A stretch of 64,000 nt of DNA from Balanoglossus misakiensis (GCA_040954595.2 CM082597.2:1178001-1242000); one strand, 5' to 3'. Positions 32,101 through 47,173 are shown, counted from the first letter of the stretch. Program-made: numbers and translations. Notes: generated by a model not told the origin, from the letters alone.

Positions 32101-35100
32101 CAGTTTTGTTTACACCTCAAAATGTTAGGGCAACCTGTGGGAGACGATCCATGCATAATGACTAAATGACAACAATTCTGTGACTTTTAGAATGATTAAT
32201 CTGAACACTCCCCCACACAAACATCCCTTTTCTTTCAAACGTGTGCCAAACACTCGAAGATTTATGATCTTATAAGATTGCGACGATGGTTATCAAATTG
32301 CTTCACGGTATTAATGTCACAGCTTGCAATGTGACCAGTAAATCAATTCAGGGAAGGGGAAAATTGAAGAAAATTGCAGTTTACGCACCATCTGGTGAGG
32401 AAATTGCATTTTTTTCACACGTCGCCTTTTACCTCAACATCCTCCTAGCCATCATGTCTTCCTCAAATTGTGTTTTCGATTGCTCTCTCAATGTTTCATG
32501 GTGTTTTGTCTCACATGAGTTATTCTGATTAAATTATGGGAAACATAAACTCTTCATATTAACGATCTAGTATTAATACAAATGGTTCCAGTTTTCAAGT
32601 TAATTCTAATCAGTTTTCATATAGGCATGTTTTATTCAATGAATAGTATAGCAAACAAACCAGGTGTATGGAAACTTGGCTACACTTTGATTCAGTTGTA
32701 ATAACCCACAAAGATAGAGGAAACTGTGGTGAAAGGTTTAAACACATTACATGCAAATTTATTCGACAGTCTATCATATAAAGACTAATATAACTCTATT
32801 CTTCTCAGGTTCATTTGCATATATACAAAGTCACATCTGCCAATATGTCAGCATTTTCCTTTCACAAGCCACTCACATTCATCAGAAATTCCGCCGGCAA
32901 ACACTGGCCAGTCTGTCTCCGATTATCTCACCAAATGAACCTTTAAATGAGAATGCCAAATGTCATTGGAAATCAAAACACGAGGCTGATTGAAGATTTG
33001 ATGGGACGTATTACATCCTGTATTGGGGGCTCTGGAGTTATTGAGCTGTTCTCTGCACTGCCTGGCAGTGATAGAACGGATATGAGTCTTTTTTAAGGTT
33101 GCAGAAATTACCCATTCGTAGACTTTATCTTCTTGTGTCAAAGTGACATTTGAGGTGAATTTTTCAAAACAGGTGAAAGTTGTAGCGAAGTTCTGAATAC
33201 ACAGCTGCATCGCATTTAAAATCAATTGCATTCCAATTCAATATTGTACTCTCAGCGATCAGAATTAAGCCTGGCATTAAGGGAAGCCGTCTAATCATTA
33301 TTGCTATGCAACCAAGGTCCTCCCCTGACAAATAAATTGCAGATTCTTCATCATCAAACACTTCTTTCTTCCCTTCACATCTTCAAAGGTCATACAGACT
33401 GTAAAAAGTTTAAGATTGGAACATTTAATCTTCAATGTTGTCTGTCAGGCTGTTTGCCAATTACGAACAAAAATGCCTGAGCTTTTCAATCATGATGAAG
33501 ACTGGAGCCATGAGGTTGCTAGGTGACGACAACTCACCAAACTCCTTTCAAGAAAAGAGCAAGAAAAGAGAAATGACAGATTTACAGGTTCACACACCGT
33601 CATAGTAACCCTCCAAACTGACATACACACACTAACTATGTGAGAGATGAAATGCCATGAAAGGAAACATTTCTACCGGGATCATCACTATCTTACATGT
33701 TGCATTTGAAAGACTGTCTTTTCAACTCTAAACACATACGCCAAACCAACGGATTTAGGCAGTTGGCAGTAATACAGGTAAATGTTATCCTGACAACAGT
33801 TGTGCTTGACAGAGTTCAAAGCAACCACTCTCTTCTTTTTTCCTGGAGAATTCTTTATCACAGCACTCGAAGGCACAGTCACTCTCAGTTTGATTAGACA
33901 TGATAGCATCCCAGTGGTGCACACACATAGATTAGGCTGTCCTTACCATCCGAGATGGCTTGCAGGATACAGGTATGATGTATCAGTTTAATGTGATTAC
34001 TTGAAAGACGAACATTTATCTTTCGGACATTTTAAGCAACGAACACAAGATGCCTTGCAATCAAACAATATATTTTCCCATACTCACTTATCAAACTCCA
34101 AGTGTCACACAGTGACAGAATACTTTGCACAGCAATTTGCAAATATCCAAAAGGATAATGGTACACTGTGACTTCCAGCAACTACAGCTTGTTCGTTTTA
34201 CCCCAGCTGCATGTATCTAATATTCTTAACTATCTAATATTTGACATGGAATATTTGTTGTGTAAACTGATATTTATTGACAAGAAACTGTGCAGATGGC
34301 ACATATAAACATCATTTGCAGTTTTAGCTGTTTTAAGTGTAGCGACATGCATTCCTGAATAGGGAGCAATGGCTTAAATGTTTCACTACTTTTATTTTAA
34401 TGTAAGTTAATGCTTGCAGAAACACATTAAGGCCACTCTAAGTTACACTCTGTTGAAACTGACCATTAACTTCACTTCAAAATCCGGTTATCAATATCTA
34501 CATCTCAGAATGCACCTGGACATGCATTTCAAAAAATAATTGATCAACGTGTTGATGGCTACTTATGTATTGATTGTCATACACGGAAAGCTTCAAAAAT
34601 GTATATAGCTTTTGGTTGATGAGGAAAAGTGGGTGAGGAGGATGATTTAGCCACTAGTATCCATGGAAACTATGGCGTATCTCATCTCATTAATAATGCA
34701 ACGAGTTTAAATTCTTCATAGTGCAGGTAATTAACATTTATCACTACAAAGGGGTTTTGACAAATGCTGATGCGACAGTAACCGGTATGTGGTAAAATGG
34801 AAGATGACAGCTGCCTGAAAAAGTTATCAAAATGGTATGTCGGGCCCAAGGCAGTACTCACAAAAATGATCTGACTCTTAGAAATATTTTTATTCTGATT
34901 AATCCTTTGTAATTAAATCCATCATATTTAATGCACACATTTCTGCATAAAATATTTGGAGATATTTGTGAAATCATTTCATTTACCTACTTTCAATTAT
35001 CACCATGGAAACCATAAAACCTGTTATCCACTACAAGCACACACAGACACAGGCATTTGATCAAAGTCTCAGATTCATTTCCTTTTACTTGACACTTCCT

Positions 35101-36158
35101 GATAAGACTGTCGCACAGAGACAAGGCGAGATCTCGAGAAGGCGTCAAGAAAATTTGATATCTGACACCTGGGAATTGCAAGCAAGCAAGCTTCGGAGGT
35201 GTCTCCAAGGCAGCGACTCTGCCACGACACATTCGCACGCAGATCCAGGAAAGTTGATCATCCGAAATGGAACAGACGACTGAATGCAGAAAATGGGCAA
35301 CCCATCAATCTACAACCAACGCCTGGCATGCAAACCAACCACTTTGTAATTAATATCACTTTGTATGCTTGCCAACATTGTCATCGTGTCAAAAGATACC
35401 ATAGAACAGAATTTCAAATTGATAGGTGTTACACTACTCCTGTGTACAGTCAACCCCATCAGGCTTCACTTTTGATTTTTGAAAGGCTTTATATTTACAG
35501 TTCATGGTGTTCTTATTAACAAGAGAGATTAACTCGCCAATTTAATAATCTCTTTAGTTCTGTATCAGCTGTCTCATCCAGAGCCTGCAGTAATGTGTTA
35601 TTTTGTACACTTAGCAGAAAAGGGATATCAGGATTAAAGTTTTCCATTGTACGGTATGTGTAGAAGTCACATACTTTAAGCAGAGACGCTGTAGTTTGTA
35701 ATGGGATAGACATGGAATATTTGAGCCACGGAAGAATGCATACATGCAAACACACATACACGTGCGTGCACCTGTGAATGTTGCAAAATGGCAAGAACTT
35801 CCAACCTAATGAAACACAAAGACTGATATCCAAACCGTCATTCCCAAAGACGTCATTGCTCGTTCGTTCACCACACAATGCATTATCCACAAAGACCCAC
35901 TGACAGGCTAACTCACTCAGTAAATCCGGGATACATTTTTTGCCTGCTGAGACGTCAACTAGAAAACCACTAATGGTAGTTTGAATGTCTGCAGTGCCGT
36001 CTCAAAAACCATTCTGGGAACATTTGTTACCTGGAAAACCTCATCATCTGCCCATGATTGGTATTAATTACATGTCTATATCTCAGTAGATATTTCCTGG
36101 TTTGTGATAATTTTTTTTCAAATCTCGGGTGTAATCATATCAGAGAACAGTTAGTCCC
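29162..36158. other. Non-coding stretch, no supported gene
   Basis: Several frames of 60 to about 150 codons exist on both strands, but none shows a domain, membrane pattern or convincing splice context. No long repeats were seen. It is probably intronic or 5' flanking DNA of the receptor gene. Confidence 0.5.
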
Positions 36159-36240
36159 AGTGAGTAGGATTTGACACAGACGAAACGAGAGACCTTGTAC
36201 CCATGCAGTGAGTACAATTTGGCACAGATGAAGCAGGAGA
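36159..36240. repeat. Diverged 48-bp-offset tandem duplication
   Basis: The 34-nt segment at 36,159-36,192, starting agtgagtaggatttg, recurs at 36,207-36,240 as agtgagtacaatttg with several substitutions. It is an old local duplication without evident function. Confidence 0.6.
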
Positions 36241-37852
36241 ATTTAAATGTGGCTCGCTGAGTAGCTGACATCCCGCACAAATACTGCAACGCATACAAGT
36301 ATTTGGTTCAAAATGCTGAATTGAATTCAGATTGTTAAAACTTCAAGCCTATTTCTAATTTGTAGTCAAACTGTCCAAACCAATGACATTAACTTTGCAT
36401 AGAGCATTCCTTCACATGATTTCTGAATCAAGTAAATGAGTCAACCTGATGAAAACCTCAGGGTATCAGTACAAGCTTCTTTTGAAGAATTGTTATAGAG
36501 ATTTTTTCTGTAGAGGAAATAAGTAATCAAATCTGTATCTCTTTGATTTGTAACAACAGAAAGAGGTCCTTGCTGGATCAGCAATTGCAGTCAAGGTTTG
36601 CGAGAGATCTCACTCAAGGTCCCTTCAATATTTAACATGGTGAATACAAATGAAACCGCCTTTATGAGAGTTCCGACTTGCTTCGATTGATCTTTGAAAG
36701 GCGGAACATGTCACAGATGATGATCGCTTTATTCAGCTCTCCGTTTCTGGCCGTTCTGCACAATGCGGTGTTTTAAAAGGATCAGATCAGTATTCAAAGC
36801 TGAATCTCTGAACCAAATCGCTGACTATGGTTGTCTCTCACGCAAGTACCAGCTGTTCCACTAGTGTCGTCACATCTAACATTGAAATAAAATAGTCCAT
36901 AACTTTACAAATGCACATTCGCATAGTTTTCAGTACAGTAATAAAATATGGTTAAGATAGTTTAACGATGTACCATCTTCTTTTTATGTTTATGTAAATT
37001 AATTCTTTGGCAGAAGTGGACAGCTGATTTTTGTCTGCTGCATTCTATCTTAGTTTGAATTGAGGTTCATGCACAGAATAAAAGGACATGTGCGCAGTTA
37101 ATAACATATATCAAAATGAGGTTTCAAACCTCACTGCTCACATCGGCTAATTTTTAAAAGTTCTGAACCACACTTTCCATGTTAACAGAATTCCTTTCAG
37201 ATACTAATCGCAAAATAAACTCTCCATTACTTTCAGGCCTCTGCCAGTGAATGTGTAGAAAAGCCAAATAAGTCTTCATATATATTATTAAAGTGAAAAG
37301 GCCAGGATTCTAATGGAGAGATTCAAGTGGAGGAAGTCTGGGACAGTCTGGGCAGGATGGCTTCATTTCCTTCACTCTTTCACCCCCAGTTCCCCCTTTA
37401 GAGGTCCCACCTTACCATAGGAAACAACAGACTTGGACTAAACCATGTTGGTGAAAAAGTGAACGTCTGCCCCGACCATCAAGCAAGTAAAACTAATTCA
37501 ACACACATCAATCCAGTTATACACAACCGACCTGTATCCAAATCCCAAGCCACTACTAATGGATAGTGTTGAATTGCTGATGTGGCGTTTCTCACTCGCA
37601 CCTTTAAAATTTAACAGTCACATGCTCAAGTCATGCGAGACTTTAGCCACTGTGTTGAATTGTTAAAATATCAGCATTTCTGCAGATAAAAAGCAACTGA
37701 ATTTTTAAACATTAATAAACAAGACTGTGGATAAACCCATTAACATTAACAAATGCGCTGCATTGTCCGACCTTACTTGCACTTACATTTGTGTTGGCTT
37801 TAGAACTTTTAACCACAATGAATTCACTTTGTTTAGACAACAAATGATTGCT

Positions 37853-37868
37853 GCCCGCCCGCCCGCCC
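37853..37868. repeat. Short (GCCC)n tract
   Basis: Four tandem gccc units, a GC-rich microsatellite in otherwise AT-rich DNA. Confidence 0.9.
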
Positions 37869-40618
37869 ACTGTCAGTCAGAAGCACATTATGATTCAAAG
37901 CAAACTGTATATTCAATCATCAAGATTAAATGTCTTAGAAACTTAAACAGAACGTTCTGGGACGCTCCTTACACCCAGAAGAAAGCCTGTTCTTTACAGA
38001 AATTTAACAAAAGTAACACCAAGCTTTTGATCTGTAAAGTCCTACCTTTTTTACTAAGCGCGAGTCACCTGTTCTGATGGTTACATTCTGTTACACCTAA
38101 AAGTCTTCACTAGATGGGTCCAAATTCCCTCACAGAAACCCCCTCTCCAGTTTCTGTCCGAACGGAAAACCACACAGCCTCAGGACGGCAGGATTGCAGA
38201 GAAAAAAACTGAAGTAAGCAAAACGACTGCTCATCTTCTGACGTCTGAGAGACACTAGGCTGAAGCTGTGTTCCCATGGTCCCCGGCAGTGTCTCCACCA
38301 AGTCTGGCATGTCAATACACGGGAGTAATTCAACCATACTAATGATATCAATCCAAGGCATTACAATGCAGACCCTGCTACTTTAACTAATGATAAATCT
38401 ACCCAATTTGACCAGAATAAATAATAAATTACCCAGCAAATTATAAAAATTACATTAGCTCCTCCCGGATAAAGCTGCCACTTTTTGCATGGTTTTGCTG
38501 TAATTTTGAAGGTTTTATCAAACTTAGTCTTCAAAGCAGAAAATATTAAATTCATCTTGCTGATCACTCAGCACAGCTATGCATTTCTTAGTGTTAACCA
38601 CTTGCCTGGGTGGAATCAACGCAGGTCTACTTATGGGTAATCTGACTAGCTACTTGCAGTCACCCCTTTTTTACTCCCATCAAAACATTAGGTTTTACCT
38701 GCTGATCTGCCAATTATATTCTCCTCACAGATCAGACTGGTTACCCGTATAAAACACACAATGCGGTTCACTCTACACACATTATATTCATTTAAATCCT
38801 TCCATCTCATTACTTCCCATTTTAAACCAACCACTGGCTGAGCTAGTTCGCTTCTGCGTACCAGTATTATAAAGGGACAAAGTCGCTAAGTTTTGACATT
38901 ATTTTTAGTTATTTTATTTTGATAAGTATTACTCAATATGCACCATGATTTCCTCATTGTGAAATGCCTTGAACCTAACACCATAAAGAACCTTTTTTTA
39001 AATCTGTTTAGCCTGTAGGTCCATACCATTGGGAGATCTAGGATTTTAAAATGGCAATTGTATATTATTATGACAGAGTACAGCCTGGATGAACAATAAA
39101 TCTTAATTTGTGAAATTCATTAGTAATGATTCTTTGCATAATTAATAGAGAAGACAACTAAAAGATCACTTATCATATTAAGATCACATTTAAGTTGAAA
39201 CACGCTTTTCCAGTGTCTGGGTGCACATATGTGTATGGTAGACCATATCTGTTTGATGGCTTGGATGAAACGATTGGGATCGCTTTTACACATGAAATGA
39301 AAGACACATTATGGGTCAAGTTCTGTGATGAATAATTCATTGCCGGAATCTCAGAGCTACCTGAGATCTGTGAAATCCTTCCCCTGAAAGCCAAAAACTT
39401 GCCGCAGTTTAGCGACTGTGTAATAATATGAAGGTTAACGAAATCCAAAGATCGCAAAATGTGTGTTGGCTTTCAATAGAAAGAAATTTGCAATTTCCCT
39501 TTCAATGGTAGACTTTCTACTTGGTAGCAGGGATGAAATTCAGTATACGTTGAGAGCCTATCATTGGAATTCAATTTCAAGCGCTAATTTCAACTGGATT
39601 TCAAGTCATCATGTTACAGTGGCACTCAGAACACACCGAGGATGAGACAGTGTCAACGACAGGCAAATATACTCCATGTCATTAATACACAAATAACACA
39701 TACATAAAATATTAATTGACTGATTTCACCTGCAGGCAAGCATTTATTTCAGTGGAGCCAACCCAAGTCGTTAGCGGCAGCTAGGAAATCCATAGTATTG
39801 GATTACTGAGTTCGATTAATATTTATTCTGTAATTTGGAAACCTAGAGGGTATGACATTCACTGATACAGGTGTTGGGATTTTTAAGACTGGGGCATTCG
39901 AAGAACTGAATATGGAATGGTGTCAAGATAATCGGATCAAATCACTATAAGTAAATCAGGTTATGGGAAATCTAGTATTAATTAATATAATGATCTATGC
40001 CATGTAAATCAATGTATCAAATGGATAAATCAAATTTAACTTTCAACATATTTCTTCAACCATTCATTAGAATAAACTAATTAGAATCTGCAACTGGGTG
40101 TTGTTAGAAAACAAAAAAATCGCGCAAATTAATTGCAAAGATTCCACATTTTGCTGGGCAGTATCACACCATAAAACTGCACTAAGCCGATGACATATTT
40201 GAATTTACAGATTTTATTTCGTAAGGGATGTCAAATCGAAATAGGAACATATGCACCCTAATGGAAATAATTCCAACTGTAAAAGACCAGTCTAAGAGCA
40301 TTTGATCAAGTGGTTATTTCCATGTTAAAAATAATGAACAGATAAATTGAAGCAGACACAGCAATCACAGAACTAATACAATGGATGTAACAGATACATG
40401 GTTTAGACACGACCTTACAATGTGATTTCATCACTCAGTATTAGTTCAACTTTACTGGTTTGGTTTCTAATTTCTTGGCTGTCTCTCCGTAGGCCAAGAT
40501 CTTAAATATTAATGAGTAGTTTTTCGATTGCGTGGTTTAATGTTTTTGGTGTATTCACTGAACGTTCATGGCTTCCCACACAAAAATCCAGAAGACGTTG
40601 TATTGAAAACAGCGAGTG

Positions 40619-40725
40619 AATTTTGACTTATTTTTATCCCTTTTATCACCATGGTTTGGACCAAATCCATTGTTTGCTGTTGTAAAGTTTGACCTCTAAA
40701 GCGGGAAACAGAGGTTAAAGTGTTA
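40619..40725. repeat. Dispersed repeat, copy A
   Basis: Shares the order tatttttatccctttt, caccatggtt, ccaaatccatt, gacctctaaag with a block near 46,550-46,650 (copy B). The copies are well diverged with small indels. No terminal repeats or coding capacity are visible. Confidence 0.55.
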
Positions 40726-43700
40726 ATCTAAACGACCGGCGGACTTCAAATGATGAAACAAGACCCCAGAGAAAAAAGATGACAGCAAGTCACAAACATT
40801 TGACAACCTCTCCAATATCCTTAGTGATACAAATTGCATGATGCATAAAATATTTACAGCCTAATATTTTTCTTTGGTCTGTATCATTCTCAACACATTT
40901 TAACCTTTGGTGTATGCCTGTCCAAACGATATGTCTGGTTTGTGATTTATTGTGAAACTATAGAGATGACTGTATGCTCAACCCAAGATAAACTTCATCT
41001 GTTCTTCATTTGTCATTTTCATGTACCACTAATAACAATGTATCTGGGTATCAACTAGGAATGAATCAGAGGGGTTTAGACACTGATTTATTGTTTAAGG
41101 CACAGACTTGCCTGCGCTGAACAGGACATGTGTGCGAATCCTGGAACACCGTGATACGAAATCTCAACTTTCATAAGCTTCAGTTCATCCACACGTCCAA
41201 TTTTGTCTGTATCATTTGTCAAAAATAACAGTTCCAGGATTACTTTCAAGGTTTGATAGTACAGACACAAATAGTGCGTCAAAGTGAAAACTTGTACGAG
41301 TAGCAAAAAACTGACAGCGTTGTACCATCTGGATGGTGCTATCTTGAGGATCCTCATTTCACTTGAATCCCTCTAATAAGGCAAGATGCACTCCCATGAA
41401 CAATGTCTCAGGTGTCACTCCTATCACCTTGTGTCAAATTGCTTACTGACCCAGATGAATCCTATAAAACCTGCATCTTATCTGAGTGTGGCGACCATGT
41501 GACTGTTAATTAGCTCTTCTGAAAAGCCAGTAATGAAGGGATTGGGTTTCACTGCTATCACTTCCTGGACATTTTGACAGTGACTTTTACTGTTCGCCAT
41601 CATTTGCGTGATGGATCCTTCTCTAACCTCACCAAAGGCGAAATACCTTGACAATGATTTACCTGTCATGGATATGCGACTCTTATATAGGCAATCTGCT
41701 GACTTAGGGGTCTTCACTCGAGTCTTTGCTTCATTGATGCCCACTAGCTCAGGCAACTTTGCATTCCCTGACTGTCAATTAAGAATTCAGCTTATTGCTT
41801 TTTATTCAGAGATGCCTTACAAAGCAACTGGAGCACCTTAATTTTGCTAGCAAACAGGTCTTCCTGTTACTACAGAACACAAATATTCTGAATTTACCTT
41901 TGGTAATTTGATCTGGGCAGCTGGGGTCAAGTGATGTCGTCTCAAGAGACATTTACATTACAAGCTCAGAACATACAATCTCGCACGGCTGATAGTATGA
42001 AATGTTGATATTCAACTTGGGTGCTTAAAATTCTACCTGAAATTTTGCGCAATTATTTAACATGATTAAATTGCATTGCTGAGAACTCTAAATATAAATT
42101 TGATGATCAAATTTTTGAATTTCCTTTTGAAATGTCTATCCCATACTTAACATTCATCTGTGATAGAATGGAAAAGTCTGTTTCTGACAAGGAACATGTT
42201 ATCTGGGTTTGATTTGTTTGTACTATCTAAACATCATATCGAGAATACTGATGTTAAAATCAATTTTCGAAAATGCAAACCTGCAGTAAAGAAAAAAATT
42301 ATCATTTAATATTTTTGATAGTCAGCAACATCTGGAATTTATCAGAAAGGTTAAATAGGTATTTCCAAAATCAGGTAATGTTGTTTCTCTCCGCAAAGAT
42401 GCTGACTCAACATATCTAATTGAGCACCTGCAGATGTTATGTCAGAAATGTCAAAGGATTGATCTTAAGCAGACATGGAATACAAAGCATGAAGTGTACT
42501 GGTTGAACGATTAACATCAAATGCAGGCGTATTTCCTTTGTAACTCAGTTAAACTTTAATATCAAAATATGATATCAGATAATTTCTGGGTAAATCTGAC
42601 AAGAAGTCATTGTCCGTAACTATCTGTAAACAATTCTGTTGAAAATGCAGAGATCACATCTCTCTGTGAAATTAGACTGCAGCCTGAATATTTAATTTGA
42701 TGTGACATCCAATAAGACTCTGACTATAACAGTTGTTCTCTGCCGTGAAAATAAACGCTGTGATGTAAACACTTCCTCATAACATGTGCGATAGGTGTCA
42801 AGAACCACATGCAATTTATAAAAGTGGACACAAAACCACTGACTGCGAATCCTGATTTCTTTAGAAAGTCACGTATTACAGTGATCCATCAAACTCCCAC
42901 ACCTATTTAAATACCGCATATACCGCTCTCAAAAATATAACTGAGGTTTGAACCACGTACTGAGCAACAGCAAAATAAAACTGCCACCTAGTTTCAAATT
43001 ATTTTCAACTCAAACTGACATGGAAGTTTGTGAATTAAATATGTGCTCAGCAGCACACAGAGAAGAAACCAATGCTCCATTTACAGGTAGCATATCTGCA
43101 GCAGAAGACATGTATTTGCATTCCCCTGGGACATACCGGTACTCGCTGTTTTTTTAACTTGATGTGTTTCTCTACAAGTAATGATAACGGTTAGATTGAT
43201 GGGGAGTTGTGACTGTTAGGTGCTGAGTGTGCTTAGCAATAAAACACAGATAGTACAAGACCCTGGAAATGGAGCCTGTATTGATCTTCATCTTGCCTTT
43301 ATCAGATGTTCCATCGGCAACATCTGACGTCACACAGAGAGGGAGAACACATTAACGATTCTTTTGCCTAATGAAAATAAAACTACACGGACAGATACGG
43401 AATCACGATCAGGAGTCAAATGTTGCCACAACAACAAGTAGTGCAACTTCCCCAACTGTTTTAATTCAATTTGGATTTAAAGAGTGATAGATGGTTAAAC
43501 TGGTTCCTGGTGGACAGACATTAAAGGTTGTCTACTCTCTGGGGTGACAAGTTGTGGGGAAAACACAGACTCAACAGGGACGCATTAAACTTCACTTTCC
43601 ACATAGTTGCATTATACATCAGACCTATATTCTGCACTCAGGCTAAGAATAGCCAAAGCCCTGATCTAACATGCTGCTCACACCTGACTGCTTGTGGTCA

Positions 43701-44724
43701 AAAGATGAATACATCAGTCAGCAAATGGACATAGAAGAAGGTTGATGCAATTCGCTGTTTTTTTTTCACTTATTGTACCAATTAAAGTTAACAGATTTAC
43801 AGAAATCCACTTTGGACTCCTCCAAGTTACATGGAGCTTCTGAAACTAGTTGGATCTTTCTCTCTCTTTCTTTTCTGCAAATTGCACTTTCGCAGGACTC
43901 TGTTCATTTACACAATCATGCTACTGCTAAAAAACCTGCTGAATCAGGGATTAGACAACACGTTGCCCGAGACATTCCATTTGGACAAGAGCTGAAAGTG
44001 TTGCGGGGAAAAACAAGACAGGTGTTAATGGAGCTTTGGCAAACACAGATCAAATATAAGCAGGGCATCTTGACATGGCTTGAATCAAATCCCAAGGAAA
44101 TTTGACTGAACAGGAGAAGATTAGGAGAGAACTCGCCAGTCGATCCATCAGCGTTAAAGAGACATGGAAGCGGTAATGAAGTGTGAGCCTAACTATTAAG
44201 CCACAACAAACACGCCTCCTAATTCCAAACTATTCCTTTCTGCTTGTTTTGTATGTGGGTCTTGTGTCCACTGCAGACCCATTATGTGTCAATTAGAACC
44301 AAATCATGGCCTTAAAGCCACCTTGCCTATTACAGAGAAGACTTCATCCACATTTATTTCCTGTCAGTGAAACATTAAACAAACAACAATTGGGCCCTGA
44401 AGTCACAGTAAAATGTATGTAACACAGGTGGAACAGATCGAGGGAGGCAAATGCACCACTTTCTAGTGTAGTCTACTACAGCAGTAAGTGCCTAATTCCA
44501 GGGTACCCTTAAATACAACACAGCTGGTGATGAGGCAAACAAATGTATGTGCAAGTTATACATATATTATTACTCATTCCTGGAAAACTGAAAACATGAT
44601 CGGCTAATTCTCCACACGCACGCAAACAATTCAAAACTCTATCCCTGTGGAGAATTATCCTTATCAATGCAACTTCCATGGTCATATTTCACTGTATCAC
44701 CCCAAACATGGCAACTGCTTATGT

Positions 44725-44737
44725 GTTGCCAGGCAAC
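44725..44737. promoter_or_regulatory. Perfect RFX X-box (one-base spacer)
   Basis: The sequence gttgcc-a-ggcaac fits the RFX consensus GTNRCC, 0-3 spacer, RGYAAC on both half-sites. RFX factors drive ciliary genes in animals. It lies in the presumed upstream or intronic region of the receptor gene. Binding is inferred from the motif only. Confidence 0.4.
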
Positions 44738-46548
44738 CAGAGCCATCCAGGACTCTAGAATATCATCCTCAGAACCCTATCTCACCTGGACGGATACATC
44801 ATAGGGCTTATTAGACGCAGCTCTGTCACTCAATCTTCAGCATCTTACTCAAATAACAAAATCCAAGAAAGGCCTTCAATTTCAGAAGATTTTATCTCGA
44901 CAACATTAAGGCTGCCATTCGTACTTGCTAATAGTACGATGCAATCTGCTGCTTTCTAAGTCTCCTCAGAAGATGCTGTATAAGAAGAGCAAGTAGCATT
45001 TCACAGTATGGACAATTTAGTGTGTTTTCCAGTACTGTGTCTAAAAAAATTCATAGGCAGGGTAGAAAAATCTGTTTCAATACAAAAATTAGCATACATG
45101 AATTTCTAAGTTATCTGTTGATGGGAAACTTCTGAAGACAAATAAAAGGAAACAGCTAAAGCCGAATTCAGGATCCAAGTTTGTGCGAGTGTTGTGTATC
45201 ACTGATATAAGGCTGTCATTCTGTATTGCGAAGGCCAAATCTCGTGCAGTATCAGATCAACCGCTTGGGGACCAGGTGTTCAGGGCTAGGTCAGCTAAAC
45301 ACTCACTGTCATCCAAGCTCTATTCAAACACACACTTCAGTCGAGTGAACTTATCCACAAAGGTTATTTACATAGGAATGGAACCTCTCAACCCCAATGC
45401 ATTCATTACCGTACTCTAATCCTGCCGATTTCTGCTTACGGGACATTCCATTTATATGGAAATAGGGAGGTAAGGCTTACAAATTGATTTGTGTTCAAGA
45501 TCGGTTCACATTCGTTCTACATTATACTTCCTTTTCAGAAATGAACGGAATCTGTGATTTACAAAAAGAGAAATGAAAATAAATTCTTTATCGTCTTTTA
45601 TAAAATTCTACTGTGAAAACACATTACCATGACAATTTTCTAGATACCACTACACTAAATTGTATGTAAGCTAACATCTGAATGAATTATATAGACCTAC
45701 TGTAATTACCTGCAATACAGATTTGCTGTTTTCAGCCTAAAATTTTGCCGTCTCTTATCCCTTAAGTCCTGTTGAGGAGGAACAAGCTATCTGTGAATAT
45801 CCACAGATCCCAAATGACGTCATTATTTCTGATAAATGTTGAAAATGAGTCTGAAAAATTCAGATAAATGGAGCACACTGAAAGTTGAATCGTGATACAT
45901 GGTGCAAAAGCTGAGCCTGTCTCTATGAGCATCAACGGTGGAGATGAGATTCAGAGACTCGGGTCATATGTGCCATTTGTCACACATACCATTTGCCAAA
46001 ATGATTTGCATGAATTCCAAACTTGCAAAAGTGGTGTTGTGTGTTAAGATGTGGAGAGAAACTCGCTCTCAACAGCAGCTGCACTGAAACCGAGTTTCCT
46101 CTGCACTTTAAAACGCAATTTCAAAAACGACTCTCCGAAACACTGCGGCAAATGTCCTTTCCTCCCAAGAGACACGAGTATTCCACGAACACAAAAACTC
46201 ACGATCAAATTAAATTTACCATTCATGTGCCTGAGTGAAGCCCTTAGAAATCTAGTACCAGCTTGTCTGGGTGGATATCGCAAATAATAAGAACTTCTTC
46301 AGCAGGACAACATTCATAAAGCCTATACCCCCTCTGGTGGTTTCTCTACGGTTGACTGCAAGCAAGCAACTTCTCATCTTCTTAAGATGCAAGATTCCAC
46401 AAGTTGCCCTACAGTCATAATCTACTGGAGGATGGTTCCAGCTTTTGCTTTGAGACAAGAATATTAACAATGTTCGCTCACCAACTACACTTCAAGATAA
46501 TCTGAAAGAATTTCTGAATTAATTATGAGATTTTACTTTGTGGCTATT

Positions 46549-46652
46549 TTTCCCTTCATGCATTAAGCCTTTCACCACCATGGTTCACTCCAACCCCATT
46601 CTTTTCTATGGAAAGCTGGACCTCTAAAGATGGAACTCGGGTTCACAGCTTA
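46549..46652. repeat. Dispersed repeat, copy B
   Basis: Contains tatttttcccttc, caccaccatggttc, ccaaccccattc and ggacctctaaag in the same order as copy A at 40.6 kb. It is followed by three tgattggt motifs at about 46,657, 46,772 and 46,820. Confidence 0.55.
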
Positions 46653-46915
46653 CTGATTGGTTTTTGTGTTCTTCATACTCAACAAACTTCTGGAGAGTAT
46701 CAGTGCCCTCTATTGGCTAGTTGAGGAAACGTCAAAAAAAATATTCATTGACAGAAAATTATTCAATGCTGATTGGTCGTTTTGAGATATTGCAATCCAA
46801 AACTGAAAAAAGCTTTTGTTGATTGGTTTTCTGAGTGTCATGACCAAAAACTGTCAATAAAAAATCTGCACCTGATTGAAGGCGGTCACATCACAACACA
46901 GACATCTTAATGATA

Positions 46916-47173
46916 TCAACACTGTTTCCTGCACAAATCCCTATGCACTACAAGTAACACTCTTAATTCAATCAAAGGTATGATGACACTCCTCAGAATG
47001 CCATCTTCTATCTTGACTGCCATCTTCCCGTCATCTTGCCTCATCAGTTGCCACGGTGACCCATTATCTTGCCCATCGTCTGTGCACGTCACAACATACT
47101 GAGACAGGTACTTTTCTGATAATGCATCTTCTAGAGGAATCTGTCCCATGGCAGGACTGCAACTTAGTGACAT
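46916..47173 (-). CDS. Unidentified 85-codon reading frame
   Basis: An open frame encodes a hydrophilic, Asp/Gly-rich segment (CTDDGQDNGSPW, KIEDG) and then an Ile/Leu/Val-rich end. Its composition is more protein-like than neighbouring chance frames. I recognise no family and see no clear splice partners; the MITE-like fragment lies just upstream. It may be a chance frame or a gene remnant. Confidence 0.15.
   Translation of the reverse strand: MSLSCSPAMGQIPLEDALSEKYLSQYVVTCTDDGQDNGSPWQLMRQDDGKMAVKIEDGILRSVIIPLIELRVLLVVHRDLCRKQC

Noticed and set aside
43773-44105. 110-codon plus-strand frame; likewise 41,478-41,756 (minus), 29,923-30,294 (minus) and 57,790-58,200 (plus)
   Set aside because: No domain, signal or splice context was recognised. 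Lengths are within what chance gives over 37 kb on six frames.
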